64,000 nt of DNA. It comes from Verpa conica (Eukaryota; Ascomycota; Pezizomycetes; Pezizales; Morchellaceae). The notes beneath the pieces were generated by a model. The model was not told the DNA's origin. It searched no databases and saw nothing but the letters and a program-made list of their open reading frames with translations. The position numbers and the translations under genes are program-made. Of this stretch, positions 21,531 to 33,666 are shown piece by piece (positions within the stretch are counted from its first letter, which is position 1; every line of letters starts with the position of its first letter). Location: assembly GCA_033030425.1 (NCBI GenBank), contig JAUFSD010000009.1, positions 1 through 64,000 of the forward strand, in the 5' to 3' direction.

Positions 21531-21596
21531 GGCTCTCTTGATAAGATTGCGGCTCTATTGATAAGGTTGAGGCTCTCCTGATAAAGGTGCGGCTCT
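21531..21596. repeat. 20-bp tandem repeat
   Basis: Just over three copies of a 20-bp unit of the type GGCTCTNNTGATAAGNTTGN, starting at 21531, 21551, 21571 and 21591, just downstream of the 18.1-21.3 kb gene. The minus-strand frames across it are repeat artefacts. Confidence 0.75.
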
Positions 21597-21829
21597 GTGA
21601 GTACCCCTGCAGACTCGCGTTCTCGGTGTGAAAGGCAACCCGGTAACATTGCCTGCATATCAGAGCCCCGGATAAACATCTTGGCATCTGGCTCTGACAC
21701 AAGGCTCTTTTTCACTGCAATTCTACTAAAGCCCTCTTTTAACTCACAATCCTGGTAACAGCACTGGCTATTACAATTACCACTCGAATTATGACAAATC
21801 TCTACTAGGGGAGGCAAATAGTGCGTAAT

Positions 21830-24720
21830 ATAAGCTTATAGTACTATTAAGAGAAGAAGTACGATGAAATCGCCATAGATGTATATTTATTTAGTGGAAG
21901 ATTTCCTCATCTTGACTTGGCAATCTCCTCGTGTTATAAAACAGCGAAGCCACCATACAGCGGTAATAAGCCGCGGAGTACTCCCCTAAAGAAGGCTCTA
22001 GAGGGTTTACATAGTTGTATATACCAACAGTCAAACCCAATTAGGCCAATACCATTCCCAGCTACCCCACTGTCTCTATCTACTGCGAATATAGCAACTA
22101 CAAATATGAATTTACACACTCTACTACTCTGAACCCAAGAAAAATGTGTTTCCATCCGGCTAGTAAGTATTGACAATCACCATTAAGCAGCGCCATGATG
22201 CCCGAAACAACATGTTTGTAGTTGAGCACCTCCTCCTTACCCAAGTATTAGCCATTAAACCAATAATACACCGCCCTACTAAGCTCTAGCAGGGCGATTT
22301 GCGCTCAATAAGATTGAGAACATGAGCCCACAGGGGAAGAGCACCACAAATGTCAAAAGGTCGCGCAAGACAAGAATCTCACCGGAATCAGGGCAGGCGT
22401 GCCCAAGCTTTCCCCCCGTTTCCATAAGCGAAGAATTGTGAAAGAAAGGGCCAGATTCTCGCCCGGTTCACCCCCATCGGTCTGTAGAAGGGCTCAAGTA
22501 AATGACAATAGAACAACCACTCTGAATACCTGTCGCCTCCCAGTTTTAAATGTTAGAGTACCCCTAGCATTGAGGAAATACCCATGCGAGCAAATCAGTA
22601 GCGATGATGACACCATTTACCATTCAGGGAACTTCAAAGCGGTGTGCTTTCCCGGTAGTCAATGACTAGTGAGTATTTTAATAGACCAACTATCGAACAA
22701 GACATTGTAGTTCTCGGTAAGTGAATTGGAACGGCTATGATTACAAAGCCAGGGGTAGCTACTACAAAGCAGCACACTTAGCGATGGATGCGAAGAAGCA
22801 CGCAGGTGTCATTGAGGATACTATTTAGGCCAGTGCCAACGAAAGTGTTAGGAGGGCATATATGCTATACACTACGGTCATAGAGCTCCCTCAATTTCTA
22901 TCTATCCCATATTTGGAGCCTGTTGCTTCTGTTAGGGGCTGCTCCGTCTATGAATGTTATTGAAGAAAGAGAGATAATTTCCCCCAAGCGGAGGAAATCC
23001 CAGGGTATATTGGATAGTGTGGTAGTAGGAATATTAACAGATAATAAAGAACGTTCTGCACTAGTTTTAAATAGAACATTAACGGTTGTCCCTATGTATA
23101 GCCAACTAGGGGAAGTAGTATGTTGTTCACAAAGGATTTTCTTGACTATTAGATAATTGCGATTATATTCCTAAAGGGGGATGATTGTATACTTTTTACA
23201 TCTCTATTTACTATCCATCTTCCTTAAGCTCCGCATATCATTCACCTTCATTGTGTACCCTACATGTTCAGTCGCCACCACTACCTACTCTGGTCCCCCG
23301 CCCGAGACAACCCCAGTTCTGCTTTATCATACACCCTAACACTGTCACATACCCCGTTTCTGTCTGCCTTATGACTTTATTTTAACCCTAGGTTCTTTCA
23401 CTACCATTCCGGGATCAAGGGCTCTCATACCTCTTAGGTTAGGCCAAGAGGTCCCATAACAACGTAGCGAATAATGGTAATATATCGTCATATTTAGACC
23501 ATATTAATGGACGATAACTGGTAGAGCTTTGGGAATAGTATAGTAGAGAAAGTATATATAATTTTCAAGAATTGATACCTATTTCATTTAAAGAAATTCT
23601 GTCATCGAGTGATGGCTTGTGGTACCCGCTTATTGAGGCGACAGTAACAAAGCACCTCCAGACCTCCAGACCTCTTAAAACCATAATATAAAACTAGGCA
23701 GGACAAAGTTATAGTAGTTGTTTCTTTCCTATTACTAGTATTCTACTCCTATTAGCATTTACCCTACATTTATTATGTATTAGTTGCGTTACTAAGATTA
23801 TTAGCTACCCAGCAGAGTCAAGGTGGGGTTGCGTTCTTATTACCCCGATAAGCGACGGCGACTAGGTTACTTTAAGTAGGGGGGGTGGTGTGGTGGATAG
23901 AATGGCTATTCGCCCCACACAGTAGAGTATACACCTGATAGACCTTATTATACAAAGAGTGAGGCAGATAGACATCTACGATAGTGCATATAGTCGACGT
24001 AGGGTTTAGTCTGTTAATAGCTTCTCTCGGTCGGTGTTAGAGTGGCACGTGATACAGGGTTGGGGGATTCTATCAATGCCAAGAGTGCAGGGTGTCTCCC
24101 TTATCATTGTTACACGGTACCTGCAGCGGAGCTTTCCGCAGAGCTGCAGAACCGGGGCTACAAAGCTTAAACCCTACCCCTTAGCGCCGTTGCCGTTGCC
24201 TGTTGCCAAACCTTAAATTCCCGCTGCCGATTGCGCCCCCACTGTGGGGCTGTAGTTTCTATTCGTGCAGCGATGGTGTTTTATCTTACACGCCCGTAGG
24301 CCTTTTATCTTGTGGGCTAGCCCCGCCAAGACATTTATTCTATACCTTGCCCTTAGCCACTTTCTCCCTCCCACACCACGGTCGGCTCCCCCATAGTGTC
24401 AGGGCTCAAAACAGCAAAAACAGCGAATATAGTCCTTTTTTTACTATAAGTACCTGTTTCCCCCTACTAATATATCTGTTTCACGTTCCTATCCTCGTAT
24501 CCCCTGCACTATTTGTAAGCCAACATCACGCATAGGCCATTTCGTCCGTTGACAAGGATATCACAGCCTTATTCACATGCTCTTCCCAAACCAAGAGTAA
24601 CAAGAAAATTCCCGCTAGAATTATGCTATAACTACAGCTTCCATACGGACCTCGTCCTCTGGCTACCAATGACCCTGAGCTAAATAGAAACCTCTGAAAT
24701 TCTATCTGAAACAAAAAGTA
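21830..24720. other. Gene-poor stretch, no gene recognised
   Basis: About 2.9 kb of mixed AT- and GC-rich sequence with many short frames (for example 22399-22665) but no recognisable domains, splice-linked exons or clear repeats. Confidence 0.5.
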
Positions 24721-24727
24721 CGCTGAC

Positions 24728-25609
24728 CTAAGCCACTGCAATCCACGACGCATGTACCTCAACGGAAGTCCTCGCCCAGGTCATAACCGGACATGTTATA
24801 TTGTCCTTAGTCGCAGTAGCCCCTGTAATATCTATCCTGAGACCATCTTCAATACCATCTACTTTCATCCCTGAGATACACTGTACTACTCGTGGCGTGT
24901 TGGTAAACGCAGTCTCGAACTCAACGATTTCCTTGTTATGCCGCTCGGAGTATCTGCCGGCAGCTTTAGGAGGATTAAGTTCGCAGACTCCACCGCAGAT
25001 CTGGTCGTCTAATTCCTCAAACGCAATCCACGAGAACATTGACTGGTACAGAATCGTCTTTTCACCCTTCCAGACTTCGAGTTTGAACCCTGTTTTACTT
25101 TCGCTACCGTTTACTACCTTCCCCCCGAACTCCCAACTCTCTTTTGAACCAAGTTGAAACCCTTGTAGCCACACAAGCACCTTCGGCACCTTCTCATTAA
25201 ACTCTGAATTGAAATTAATCTGGAAAGGTGTTCCTAGGTTGTGTAGAGTTGTTCTGATGGTGCCCGATTGGATATTGTTAAGATTCTTATGCGCTGCCTC
25301 GATCCATTTGCAGGCAACGGTTGACATACCCCCGTCACCCCAGATACCAATACGGGCCTGAAAGGTGTCTTCGTCGATCTCTTCGGCGGTAGACTTGATG
25401 CCAATGGTATCTCTGTTAATGGGACCTGTGTCCTGGGCACTTGTGCCAACACAGACATCTATAAGGTCCAGTCCCATGATGATTTGAGGGGGGGAGTGGT
25501 AAGGCAATTGGAAGGTTCGGGTTACAAGGATATCGCCCTGGTCGTCATCGTGCCCGGCACGATCTTCTTTGGTGCTGAACCCGTCAATCCGGATAGCTAG
25601 TGGTGGCAT
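24728..25609 (-). CDS. H-type lectin with three tandem domains
   Basis: An intronless frame of 293 aa, ATG at 25609. Three consecutive segments each follow the H-type lectin pattern: a hydrophobic opening strand with Phe and paired Pro/Val, a central basic or acidic turn, and a closing strand ending in Trp-Ile. They are residues about 27-108 (RTFQLPYHSPPQII ... CKWIEAA), about 127-198 (FNEKVPKVLVWL ... FSWIAFEE) and about 225-292 (FTNTPRVVQCISG ... HASWIAVA). The third is the best match (TW and ASWIA near the end). Members of this family (discoidin I C-terminal domain, Helix pomatia agglutinin) bind GalNAc/Gal on glycans, usually as oligomers. There is no signal peptide, which is common in fungal lectins that act in defence against grazers. 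Sugar specificity cannot be read here. Confidence 0.8.
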   Translation of the reverse strand: MPPLAIRIDGFSTKEDRAGHDDDQGDILVTRTFQLPYHSPPQIIMGLDLIDVCVGTSAQDTGPINRDTIGIKSTAEEIDEDTFQARIGIWGDGGMSTVACKWIEAAHKNLNNIQSGTIRTTLHNLGTPFQINFNSEFNEKVPKVLVWLQGFQLGSKESWEFGGKVVNGSESKTGFKLEVWKGEKTILYQSMFSWIAFEELDDQICGGVCELNPPKAAGRYSERHNKEIVEFETAFTNTPRVVQCISGMKVDGIEDGLRIDITGATATKDNITCPVMTWARTSVEVHASWIAVA

Positions 25610-25639
25610 GTTTGCTTCCGCAACAGTGGTGAGTGGGTA

Positions 25640-26510
25640 TGATAAAGGGTTCTAGGTAATTAAGAGTAATACCCGGGTTTGAAAAAACGCTCGTGAGAAT
25701 GGTATTCGTGCGATTGTTCTTGCAGGGCATTTGTGATAGTTCAGAGCTCTGGGGATGTAGGTATTTATGTTTTCGCTCTATGAGGTATTATTTACTCACC
25801 CAAAGGACTCCCGAAGAACCCCCCTTCAGAACAGTGTAAACCAGGGCTAATGTCGTCATAATAGCACTCAGACGCCACTTAGAAATCTGTTCGTACAACC
25901 TGAGCCGTATTATCTCTCACTGGTGCCAACAATTCAACCTTGGTGTTGTGAGGACCTCACTGGAACTTGCCGTAGTTTGTCTAGTATACAATAGTAGCCT
26001 GTTCTAAAAATATCACGGGATTGACCTGAAAGAAGCGCCTTCAGCGAAGTAAAAGGGTTATGGGGTCAAAGGCCTAGCCCACTCTTTTTTGGCCGCTTTA
26101 TGAAGGCATGCGACGCTCTACTGGGCAAAGATCTCCCTAGCGGGCGTGGTCTCCAGTTTGTCTATCCATATTAGAGGATAATCTTCTAGTTGGGCTATGG
26201 GTTATCAGGGGATATGCAAGTTCCTACATAGGCTCCGCGGCCCTCACCTCTCTAGCACCTGATGACGACCACTATGCGGGGTGAAACACTCCTTCAGCTA
26301 TCCAGGTTTATGAACCCTAATCGAACGCGATCTAGTGGTAACTTGCTGACATTGATACATGGGCTACATCTACACATTCAACAAACGTACGAGGCACTCG
26401 CTCAGCTCTGTACACAACTTTAATTCATTTGAGAGAAGAATAGGCCGATGGTCACTCGGATATCGATGGCCAGGCAAAGATGTAACGTTCCTTTTTTTTC
26501 AATCGTCAAG
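25640..26510. other. Intergenic, no gene recognised
   Basis: This stretch lies upstream of the lectin gene. It is AT-rich with short frames only, and no repeat or domain was seen. Confidence 0.45.
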
Positions 26511-26515
26511 CTAGT

Positions 26516-26772
26516 ACTCGTTCTCGTCAGGCGTTTCCGGAGTATGGTAATGGGGAGCGTCATGTCTTGCCTACATGACCACACATTGTAATCAGCCCCC
26601 ATGGTGTTGTGGCTTGATAACACTGTAGTGATTCGTTGATTCCATACAGCCAAGGGCTAAAAAAACTAAGTTGCTAGATTTTTGCCAATCGCTCAGGCCC
26701 ACAATATGACCTCGAAGGATAGACATGGCGTACCCTCTTACCAGACTCCGGAAACTTCTGACGAGAACGAGT
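26516..26772. mobile_element. Inverted-repeat element, about 257 bp
   Basis: The left arm at 26516-26568 (ACTCGTTCTCGTCAGGCG...) and right arm at 26721-26772 (...TTCTGACGAGAACGAGT) are inverted copies, about 80 percent identical over 52 bp. The interior has no coding frame. It is immediately followed by another small element at 26928. Confidence 0.65.
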
Positions 26773-26927
26773 ATTGACGAAGATGACGGGAGGCTGTGCA
26801 CCTCCCCCGAGAGGTCGGCCATGGCTTCCAGGGGCCCCTCTATCTCCATAATATACGACTGGGGCGGACAGACTAAGAATCCTAGTAACTAGCCCAGGTG
26901 GAGTAAAAGTAGATGTAAACCTTATTA

Positions 26928-27114
26928 CCGTATTAACTCGGCCATAACGAACAGGGCTGTGCGAGAGCGCAGAATATTACTAGTGGCCAAAGCCTGTTTG
27001 AGTTGAGCTTGGCGTCTAGCTTTACTGGCCATAACTGAGCCTCAATGTGCATTCAACCAATTTCGGAATTTCTTTGATCACACAGTCGTGTTCGGTATCG
27101 CCGAGTTATTACGG
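26928..27114. mobile_element. MITE, TA-CCGTA family, copy 1 (187 bp)
   Basis: Bounded by TA dinucleotides. Ends are CCGTATTAACTCGGCCATAA and the complement of TATCGCCGAGTTATTACGG; the arms match over about 40 bp. The TA flank is the target duplication expected of Tc1/mariner-type elements. Confidence 0.7.
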
Positions 27115-27775
27115 TACTATCAAGATTCCTACTGGCGCTGGTCACAATATCTTACACGGAAAAAGGTCTATAATGATATATTTTATAATGACACCATCTG
27201 GGGGAATCTTGCGACTAATAGTACCTTCGAATTTGTAGGTAATTAAATAATATTTTGGCTAAACTAGGTGTTTCCTATTTATAGCCCACCGGGATTTTAC
27301 AAAGACCCACTAACTGGAGGTATTTAATGATAGGAGTTGACCGGTTAGCGGAGGTCGTTATAAAACTTTGACGTACTCTAAAAGTGAGGGAGTTCTTAGC
27401 CCATGCTAAGTAAAATATTACTACAGCGACCCTAATACAATTTCTTTTACGGTTGATCAACCTGCTACTAGCCCACCCCTCTCTTCACCACCTATCCTTC
27501 AATGCCGCAACAATTCACCATCCGGAAGACTTATTCGGTCCTCCGGTTTGTCCAAGCACATCGGAGTCTGTTTTATTCTCGCTAACCCCATAGAGCTGGG
27601 AGTTCAGCTCGTAAACTGCTATGCGGAGGCATCGCCGATGAGAGCAATCTAGTGAGGGACTCTACTCGTAATCTCATGACATTTCCGATGGGAGGAGAGC
27701 TATTGCATATAATAGTAAACTGCGCTGGACCATAAGTTTTGTAAAGCATGCAATAACAGCCATTTTCGTAAACTA

Positions 27776-28000
27776 CCGTATAATCTCGGTCATAAAGAAC
27801 TGGACCGGGCTGAGACTACAGGAGAATACCGCAACACTACTGGCTGAGGTGGTAGGACCCGTACTGTTTGGGTTGTAGGTTTGATCTTGGGTGTTTGTTC
27901 ACTGGTTCAAATTGAGCCTCACGATTTTTCGACCAGGCAGAACACACTCTCATTCTGCTGTCTCAGCCCGGTCCAGTTCTTTCTGACCGAGATTATACGG
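27776..28000. mobile_element. MITE, TA-CCGTA family, copy 2 (225 bp)
   Basis: Flanked by TA. The ends CCGTATAATCTCGGTCA and TGACCGAGATTATACGG are perfectly inverted, and arms of about 55 bp differ at only a few positions. The interior is non-coding. Confidence 0.8.
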
Positions 28001-29430
28001 TATATGAGAATACGAGTAGAAGTTAGGGAGCGATGTCTTAGTTCAGCGGTGTTTTGTTTATGCGATGGTGCGGGGTTCCTCAGCTCTTCTGACAACGACG
28101 TTGGCTCGAATGAAACGGGATGGCCGCATTCATCTGTCTACGAGTATATCGCATAAAATCATAATAAAAATGGGAGGCCGAGAAAAACTTAGATACAACT
28201 GCGTTAGCGTACCTCCTTTACTCGTGGCTAGAACTGTGATCTTGGACGTTCGTCTCTTTGTTACCTGATTACGTACAAGGTTAGGGTTATGCGCATCGGC
28301 AATGGAACAAGCAGATTGACGCACTGACATAACCTTCCACTAAGCCGCACTTTATCTGGCCTAGACATAACGTAAATTCATTTAGAGATAGCCGATGGCT
28401 CCAGTAAACCCAGTACAGTATCCAATTGTTTGGCCTGTATTATTGGGACGCCCTGCCGAGGTAATACAAAGGCTATCTATTGGAGCCCACCTGCTGCAAT
28501 AGCTGGACAGATGTACTAGGGTACGAGGGTAAGTGATCAGAACTGCCTCCGGTTGGGCAGACCGCTTGTGGAGGGTTGTGGTTGGTCTGGGGGTGCCACG
28601 CTGGCCTGCTTTTGGGTTTATATCAACTGTGTGCCCCAAGAAAATTCCCCACCTTCACAACACAAATTTTGTTGGAATTTTTGGTCACTTGCCAAGTGGT
28701 TGTCACTATGACACCGGCCTCACTTGCCTGTTTAGGCAACTGAGGACAGCGGACTTACGGTACAACTATTTGACCAACAGATGAATTTGCTCCGATTACC
28801 CAGACTGGTATTGGATAGTTTATTGTACCTGTTGGCTAATTGGGTAACTGTTATTTACAAATTTTTCTTTGGCTATATAAGGTTTGTTGTTTGCTCTGTA
28901 TTTTAGTTCTTTAATTTAGTTCCTTATCAGCGCATTCTTCCATTAAATTTGACCCTGATTTATGCTGTTTTCTGCAAAAAGTCAAGGTTAGAGGCCTGAA
29001 ATATTAACAAAAAATATCTAGAGGAGGCACAGAAGAACCACAATACTGTAGCAATTTACTAGGGATTTTTAAGATTTTTTTTTTGTCTTTTAAACAGGAG
29101 TATTAGAAAAGTTCTGATGATTATTTTCCCCCATACAAAGCCTGGACTCCTTAGGTGCACTATTGGCTCAATGGTGTGGCCCACATAATGTTTAAGCCTA
29201 TCGGTGTCGAGTTCTGATCACTTTTGTTCATACCCTAGTACATACATATCAGCGCAGTAACCGCTTGATATTTCTCAGCTGAACTGACCCTGCACCCCGC
29301 AAAATCGTCTGGCCGATCCAGTGCACAATCCCAGCCTGTTCTAGGGTCTGCCGTGTCGATTCCAAAGATCTACAACATGCAGTGTGAATGGAAACTGGAC
29401 TGCAGCAATATGTTGAGCCTGGGTTGGAAG
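28001..29430. other. Intergenic, no gene recognised
   Basis: Short frames on both strands (for example 28382-28639 minus, 28533-28784 plus) lack domains and overlap one another. A T-run and TATA-like stretch lie near 28860-29080. Nothing firm. Confidence 0.45.
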
Positions 29431-29436
29431 AAGGAT

Positions 29437-29644
29437 AATCTATCTCTTTGTCTGGTGAGAATTGCTGCCCACCCAATGTGGCGGTGTTGTAGCTTAGTCA
29501 ATCACAACATAACCAATAAACAAGAGCGTTTGAGTGAAGTATCTGGCAGAGACAACACTTCTGGCCAGTAAGAAGATTTTAATCTTCTCAAGTCCTTTGG
29601 CCCCCATTTTGGGTGGGCAGCATCACCAGACAAAGGGATAGACT
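29437..29644. mobile_element. Foldback element, about 208 bp
   Basis: Arms 29437-29481 and 29603-29644 are inverted copies (TCTTTGTCTGGTGA against TCACCAGACAAAGG; GCTGCCCACCCAA against TTGGGTGGGCAGC). The 120-bp interior is non-coding. It lies 49 bp upstream of a TA-CCGTA element. Confidence 0.7.
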
Positions 29645-29692
29645 TGATGAAACACACAAACACACGGACTTACAATGTGAGCTGGTGATGTA

Positions 29693-29878
29693 CCGTATAA
29701 ACTCGATAAATTGGCTATGCGGGCGTCAACGCCACCTATGTTTAATAGTGTTCTCTAAACCTCCTCTAAACCCATCAAAGCTAGCTCATGATAATAATCC
29801 TTACGATCAGATAGCAAGTTTGCATTTGATAGGAAGTGGCAGCGACGCCCACATAGCCAATTTATCGAGTTTATACGG
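29693..29878. mobile_element. MITE, TA-CCGTA family, copy 3 (186 bp)
   Basis: Flanked by TA. Ends CCGTATAAACTCGATAAATT and AATTTATCGAGTTTATACGG are perfectly inverted, with arms of about 46 bp carrying few mismatches. Terminal bases are shared with the copies at 26928 and 27776. Confidence 0.8.
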
Positions 29879-29949
29879 TATGTACGCGACCTGAAGACTG
29901 TGAGTACTCGTAAATCGCCGACGCTCCCGTAACGGGCTGATATTGCATA

Positions 29950-30225
29950 CTATACAACCATAGACTTGGCACCGTTTTGTATGATGCGCAACACCGCACG
30001 CATCAGCTTTTTGCGAGCAGTCTTTGGTCGTTTCTGGAATACAGTAATGGCAAGCTCCATGTCGAGCGTGGGATGGAATGTACCACAAGGTGCGCCACCG
30101 AGACCTGTCTTCAGGTAGTTCAACGATGCGTCTTGACTTGTGCAAATAATAATTACATGCCCAGGGTTGGTATACCAGCTGCGAGTATTGGATTCATAGA
30201 CACTAACGTAAGCCGATGATAGCAA
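29950..30225 (-). pseudogene. Possible remnant of a protein-coding gene
   Basis: A 91-codon frame contains a protein-like segment (GHVIIICTSQDASLNYLKTG, then FHPTLDMELAITVF and a basic helix RPKTARKKLMRAVLRI). No family was recognised and no splice-linked exons were found. Regular alternation of hydrophobic and charged residues is the only support; it could be chance. Confidence 0.25.
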
Positions 30226-30822
30226 TTTATCTCATTGGTAAGAAATCAGTATAACCGCTTGAAATAACATTGTAGGAGGATCTAACGATCAAGATTATGA
30301 GCATTATATTACTTCATTTTATTATCAAGTTAGGGTATCAAGATGTGTGGTGCGAATATCAGTCACTAGATAAGAAATTTCTCCCTTCATCCTCTCTACC
30401 CTTTTTGCATTATCCTACCACCATAAAGTAAAGAATCAAGCAGGAAAAAGAAAGGGACGTTGAACCTGCCCGTCCCGCGTTCATAGTGCTTGCTTTAACG
30501 CTATGATATTGGACATTGGTGCCCCGCGGTGCCCCCGAGAGAAATGGGGCCAAAAAGATAAAGGAAAATGGGTTGTGCGTCTGTAGAAGCACGATGACAG
30601 ACCCAGTGAAAGCAGGAAAGTTGTAAATCAACTCAGAGCTGGCGGCCTCCTCTGACGCAAATCACCCTGTCCCCGCCTCGCATACCAATCTTGCTCCCGC
30701 ATCTTGTCAGACACTGTGGCTGGTATATACCATTGTGAAGGTTTTGGTGGTGCTCAGCACCTGGGTCTATTGCATGGATAAACTCATGATATAGGATGCG
30801 CACTCCAGGCTCCTATCGGCCG

Positions 30823-30829
30823 TATAAAT
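30823..30829 (+). promoter_or_regulatory. Candidate TATA box of the nucleotidase-like gene
   Basis: TATAAAT lies 115 bp upstream of the proposed ATG at 30938, in an otherwise pyrimidine-rich leader. Confidence 0.4.
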
Positions 30830-30937
30830 GCTGGAATTAAATAGAGCAACCCTCCCATACTCTCTACTGAGCCCCAACGCTCTCAACACTTCACTCTCGC
30901 AATCCAAAAAGGAAACGCATCCCACAGTCTCTCAGTA

Positions 30938-33513
30938 ATGAACGCACCCACCAAGTGTAAGCAATCCTCAATTGCTGTGTTTATTACCAAATCTCAGTTG
31001 AACTCACCTTCCATATCTGATCAATGACTAATATTCTGTTGTAAAAGACGCCGTTCTCATAGACGCAGGTTCTAGCGGGACCCGAGTCCATGTCTACCAA
31101 TGGGAATACAATATTTACATGCCAGAGAGAACAATCGTTAAATATGTCAACGGATGGGATGGGAATGGTAGTGAAGGCAAAGGTTCGTTCACTCTACTGT
31201 AGCATCACTTTCCCCCACACTGTGTAGAGGCAAAGTACTAGACGCAATGCCCTACGCCCTAACTATCTCTCACCGCATGAACCTGAGCTGACCAAAGTTA
31301 AAGCTATCCAAACCCTCGCACCGTTCCTACCGAACCTCCGGCCCAGTACCAAGGCCATTCACCTCTCTGAGCAGCTCAAAGCCGAACCTACTACAGCAGA
31401 GATCATTGATGCAACCGCCAAGGGGGTTGCCGGTCTCCTCGGACCTCTGTTGGACCACGCGCGGAAGCACCTACCCACTGAGAAAATTAAGAGAACTTCA
31501 CTCTACGTCATGGCTACTGGGGGCATGCGCCGGCACAAGCTAGAACACTATGAGGAGTACATGATCCTACGAGACGCCATAACTGAATACATCAACAAGT
31601 CCGGCTTCCGGGAGCCATTCTACGACACCATCTCCGGCGAGGATGAAGCCTTGTACGGTTGGGTCGCAGCAAACTATCATAGTTGCCTCCTCAGCCCTTA
31701 TGAAATACCTCACGGGTTTATGGAGATGGGGGGGGAAAGTTCCCAGTTCGCTGTAGCCCTCAGGCATCCGGTTACTGCTCAGGACGACCGCCCCGAGTAT
31801 GGGGGTGACTTCGGAGACTATGACGGGCCAGTCAGGTATATTAAAATCTGGAACACCGAGTACTTTGTGTTTGTAAAGACGTGGATGGGACTTGGCGCTG
31901 AATCTGCCTGGAAGCGTCACGAGGCGCGGCTACGCGAGAGTGATTCCGTCATACCATTCGACCCATGTCTACCCAAAGGGTATGCTTATAGACTCAGCGG
32001 AAGTGACAAGATCGTGCAGGGAACGTGTGACTTTGTTGGGTGCATGAGGGAGGCTCTCTCATTGATGGATTGCCCGAACAAGCACTGCATGGGGGGGAGC
32101 CTCTGCATCTACCCCTCTACGCCTGGGGCCCCAGGCAACGGTAATAATCCACCTGTCGGCTGCCTCCTCAGGGATAGTGAGACCAATAACCCAATGATCA
32201 ACTACAACAGAAAGCATTTCAAAGGTGCAGCGGTGTACTATCGTTCGGCGCACGGGTCCTTCGCAGTGCGTGGCCAAGAGGAAAGTTTCGAGCAGTTCTG
32301 GAAGAACTTGGTGAAGTTCTCACAGATGGACTGGGAAACCCTCAAGGCTAAGAATGAAGGTGAGAAAGGGAACGAATACCGTTACGTCAGGCAGGGCTTC
32401 TTCATCGCTGCAATGGCTATGACCACTCTTTTCCTCGGCTTTGGGGTTGAGATGCCACTAGTCGCCCAGGAAGTTGTACTTCAATTTGCAATCGAGAGAG
32501 CAGATCGAGCCGAAAGTGCTGCCCAGCGTGCCGAGAACGGTGCAAAGAAGAAACACGAGAGATTGGAGAAGAAGCTCAAGCATGCATCGGAAAAAGTAGA
32601 GGAGGCTGAGAAAAAGCTGAGTGACGCAAACAACGCGGCGGCCGGAGGGGACCAACAGGACCTCGAGCAGTCTAAACAGGACCTCGAGCGGTGTAAAAGG
32701 TTCTATCAGGCCCGTCCCAGCGAAGCAAACAGGAAAGACTACATCGATGCGATGAACGCTACTATGACTCCTGAACATAAGAAGGCCAAGTGTATGGAAG
32801 ATCTGCGCAAGGCTAGGGACGCGTGGACTATTGCGACGAATGATGTGGTTGAGGCGTACAGCACTTACGGGAAGGCAGGAAGTCAGAAAAGGAAGGCAGC
32901 GGGTGTGCGGCAGAATCTGCGGAAGCGTGAACTGGCCTTGTTGCTGGAATTGGAGGCGGGGTTGGAGGGTGAACGATTGGCGAAGTTGAAGGCTAAAAGA
33001 TTGGAGGAGGAAGAGGAGGCAACATCGGCATTGTCGATGGCTAATAAATACAACAAGTTGGGTGCTGAAGCCTTGGCGAAGTCGAAGAAAGATTTCTTGG
33101 AGAAGTGGAAGCAAGAAGGTTTGGATGAGGCGGAGAAAAATCGTGTGGCGAAGCTGCAGGCTGAAACCTTGGCGGAGCAGCAGGCCATCTATTTGGCGGG
33201 CAAGAAGGCTACTCGTTTGCAGGAGTTGAAGGATAAACGCTTGGCGGAGTTGGAGACTGAAAAGTTGGCGGAGTTGAGGGCTGCAGATCCACACGTGGGG
33301 GAATTAACTGATAGGGTAGTGACGGGATTGAAGACTAAGATGGAGGCTGAATTTTCGGAGAAGCCTGGAACGGAGCCGAGGGCAGGGTACAGTAGTATCA
33401 AGGAGGCCGATTGGACACTTGGTAGGATCATTCTCCACGTGAATCGCTGCAAGCCTGAGATTAGAACGAAACGTGGCTGGGTGACAGAACAAGAGCCGGT
33501 CAATGTGGAGTAA
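30938..33513 (+). CDS. GDA1/CD39-type nucleotidase fused to a long coiled coil
   Basis: Exon 1 is 19 nt (30938-30956). A 91-bp intron follows (donor GTAAGC, acceptor AAAAG), then exon 2 from 31048. Apyrase conserved regions are visible in order: ACR1 LIDAGSSGTRVHVYQWE (31056 on), ACR2 YVMATGGMR (31507), ACR3 GEDEALYGWVAANY with the expected Glu, and ACR4 HGFMEMGGESSQF (31713). These enzymes hydrolyse nucleoside di- and triphosphates. From about codon 345 of the main frame the protein becomes a 270-residue coiled coil rich in Lys, Glu, Leu and Ala, containing repeats such as LAELETEKLAELRA; this is not part of the family. A hydrophobic stretch (FFIAAMAMTTLFLGFG) sits just before it. The exon 2 to exon 3 junction (31140-31230) has no donor/acceptor pair that I could fit in phase, so either an odd splice or a frameshift lies there. 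Confidence 0.7.
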
Positions 33514-33666
33514 GAGGGTGATGATGATATGTATGAGTAGGTAGAGACATAGGCACTCTACTGCTGTCAGCAATCTTTCTTGTCATAGGACTTTCATACG
33601 ATGTCGCTTCTGTTCTTCATTGATACTATCTTGATGGCTTGAATAAGCATTTGATTGGACCGTGCA

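Noticed and set aside
32458..33294. Long minus-strand frame opposite the coiled coil
   Set aside because: It is an antisense shadow of a Lys/Glu/Leu repeat; the plus strand has the conserved motifs.
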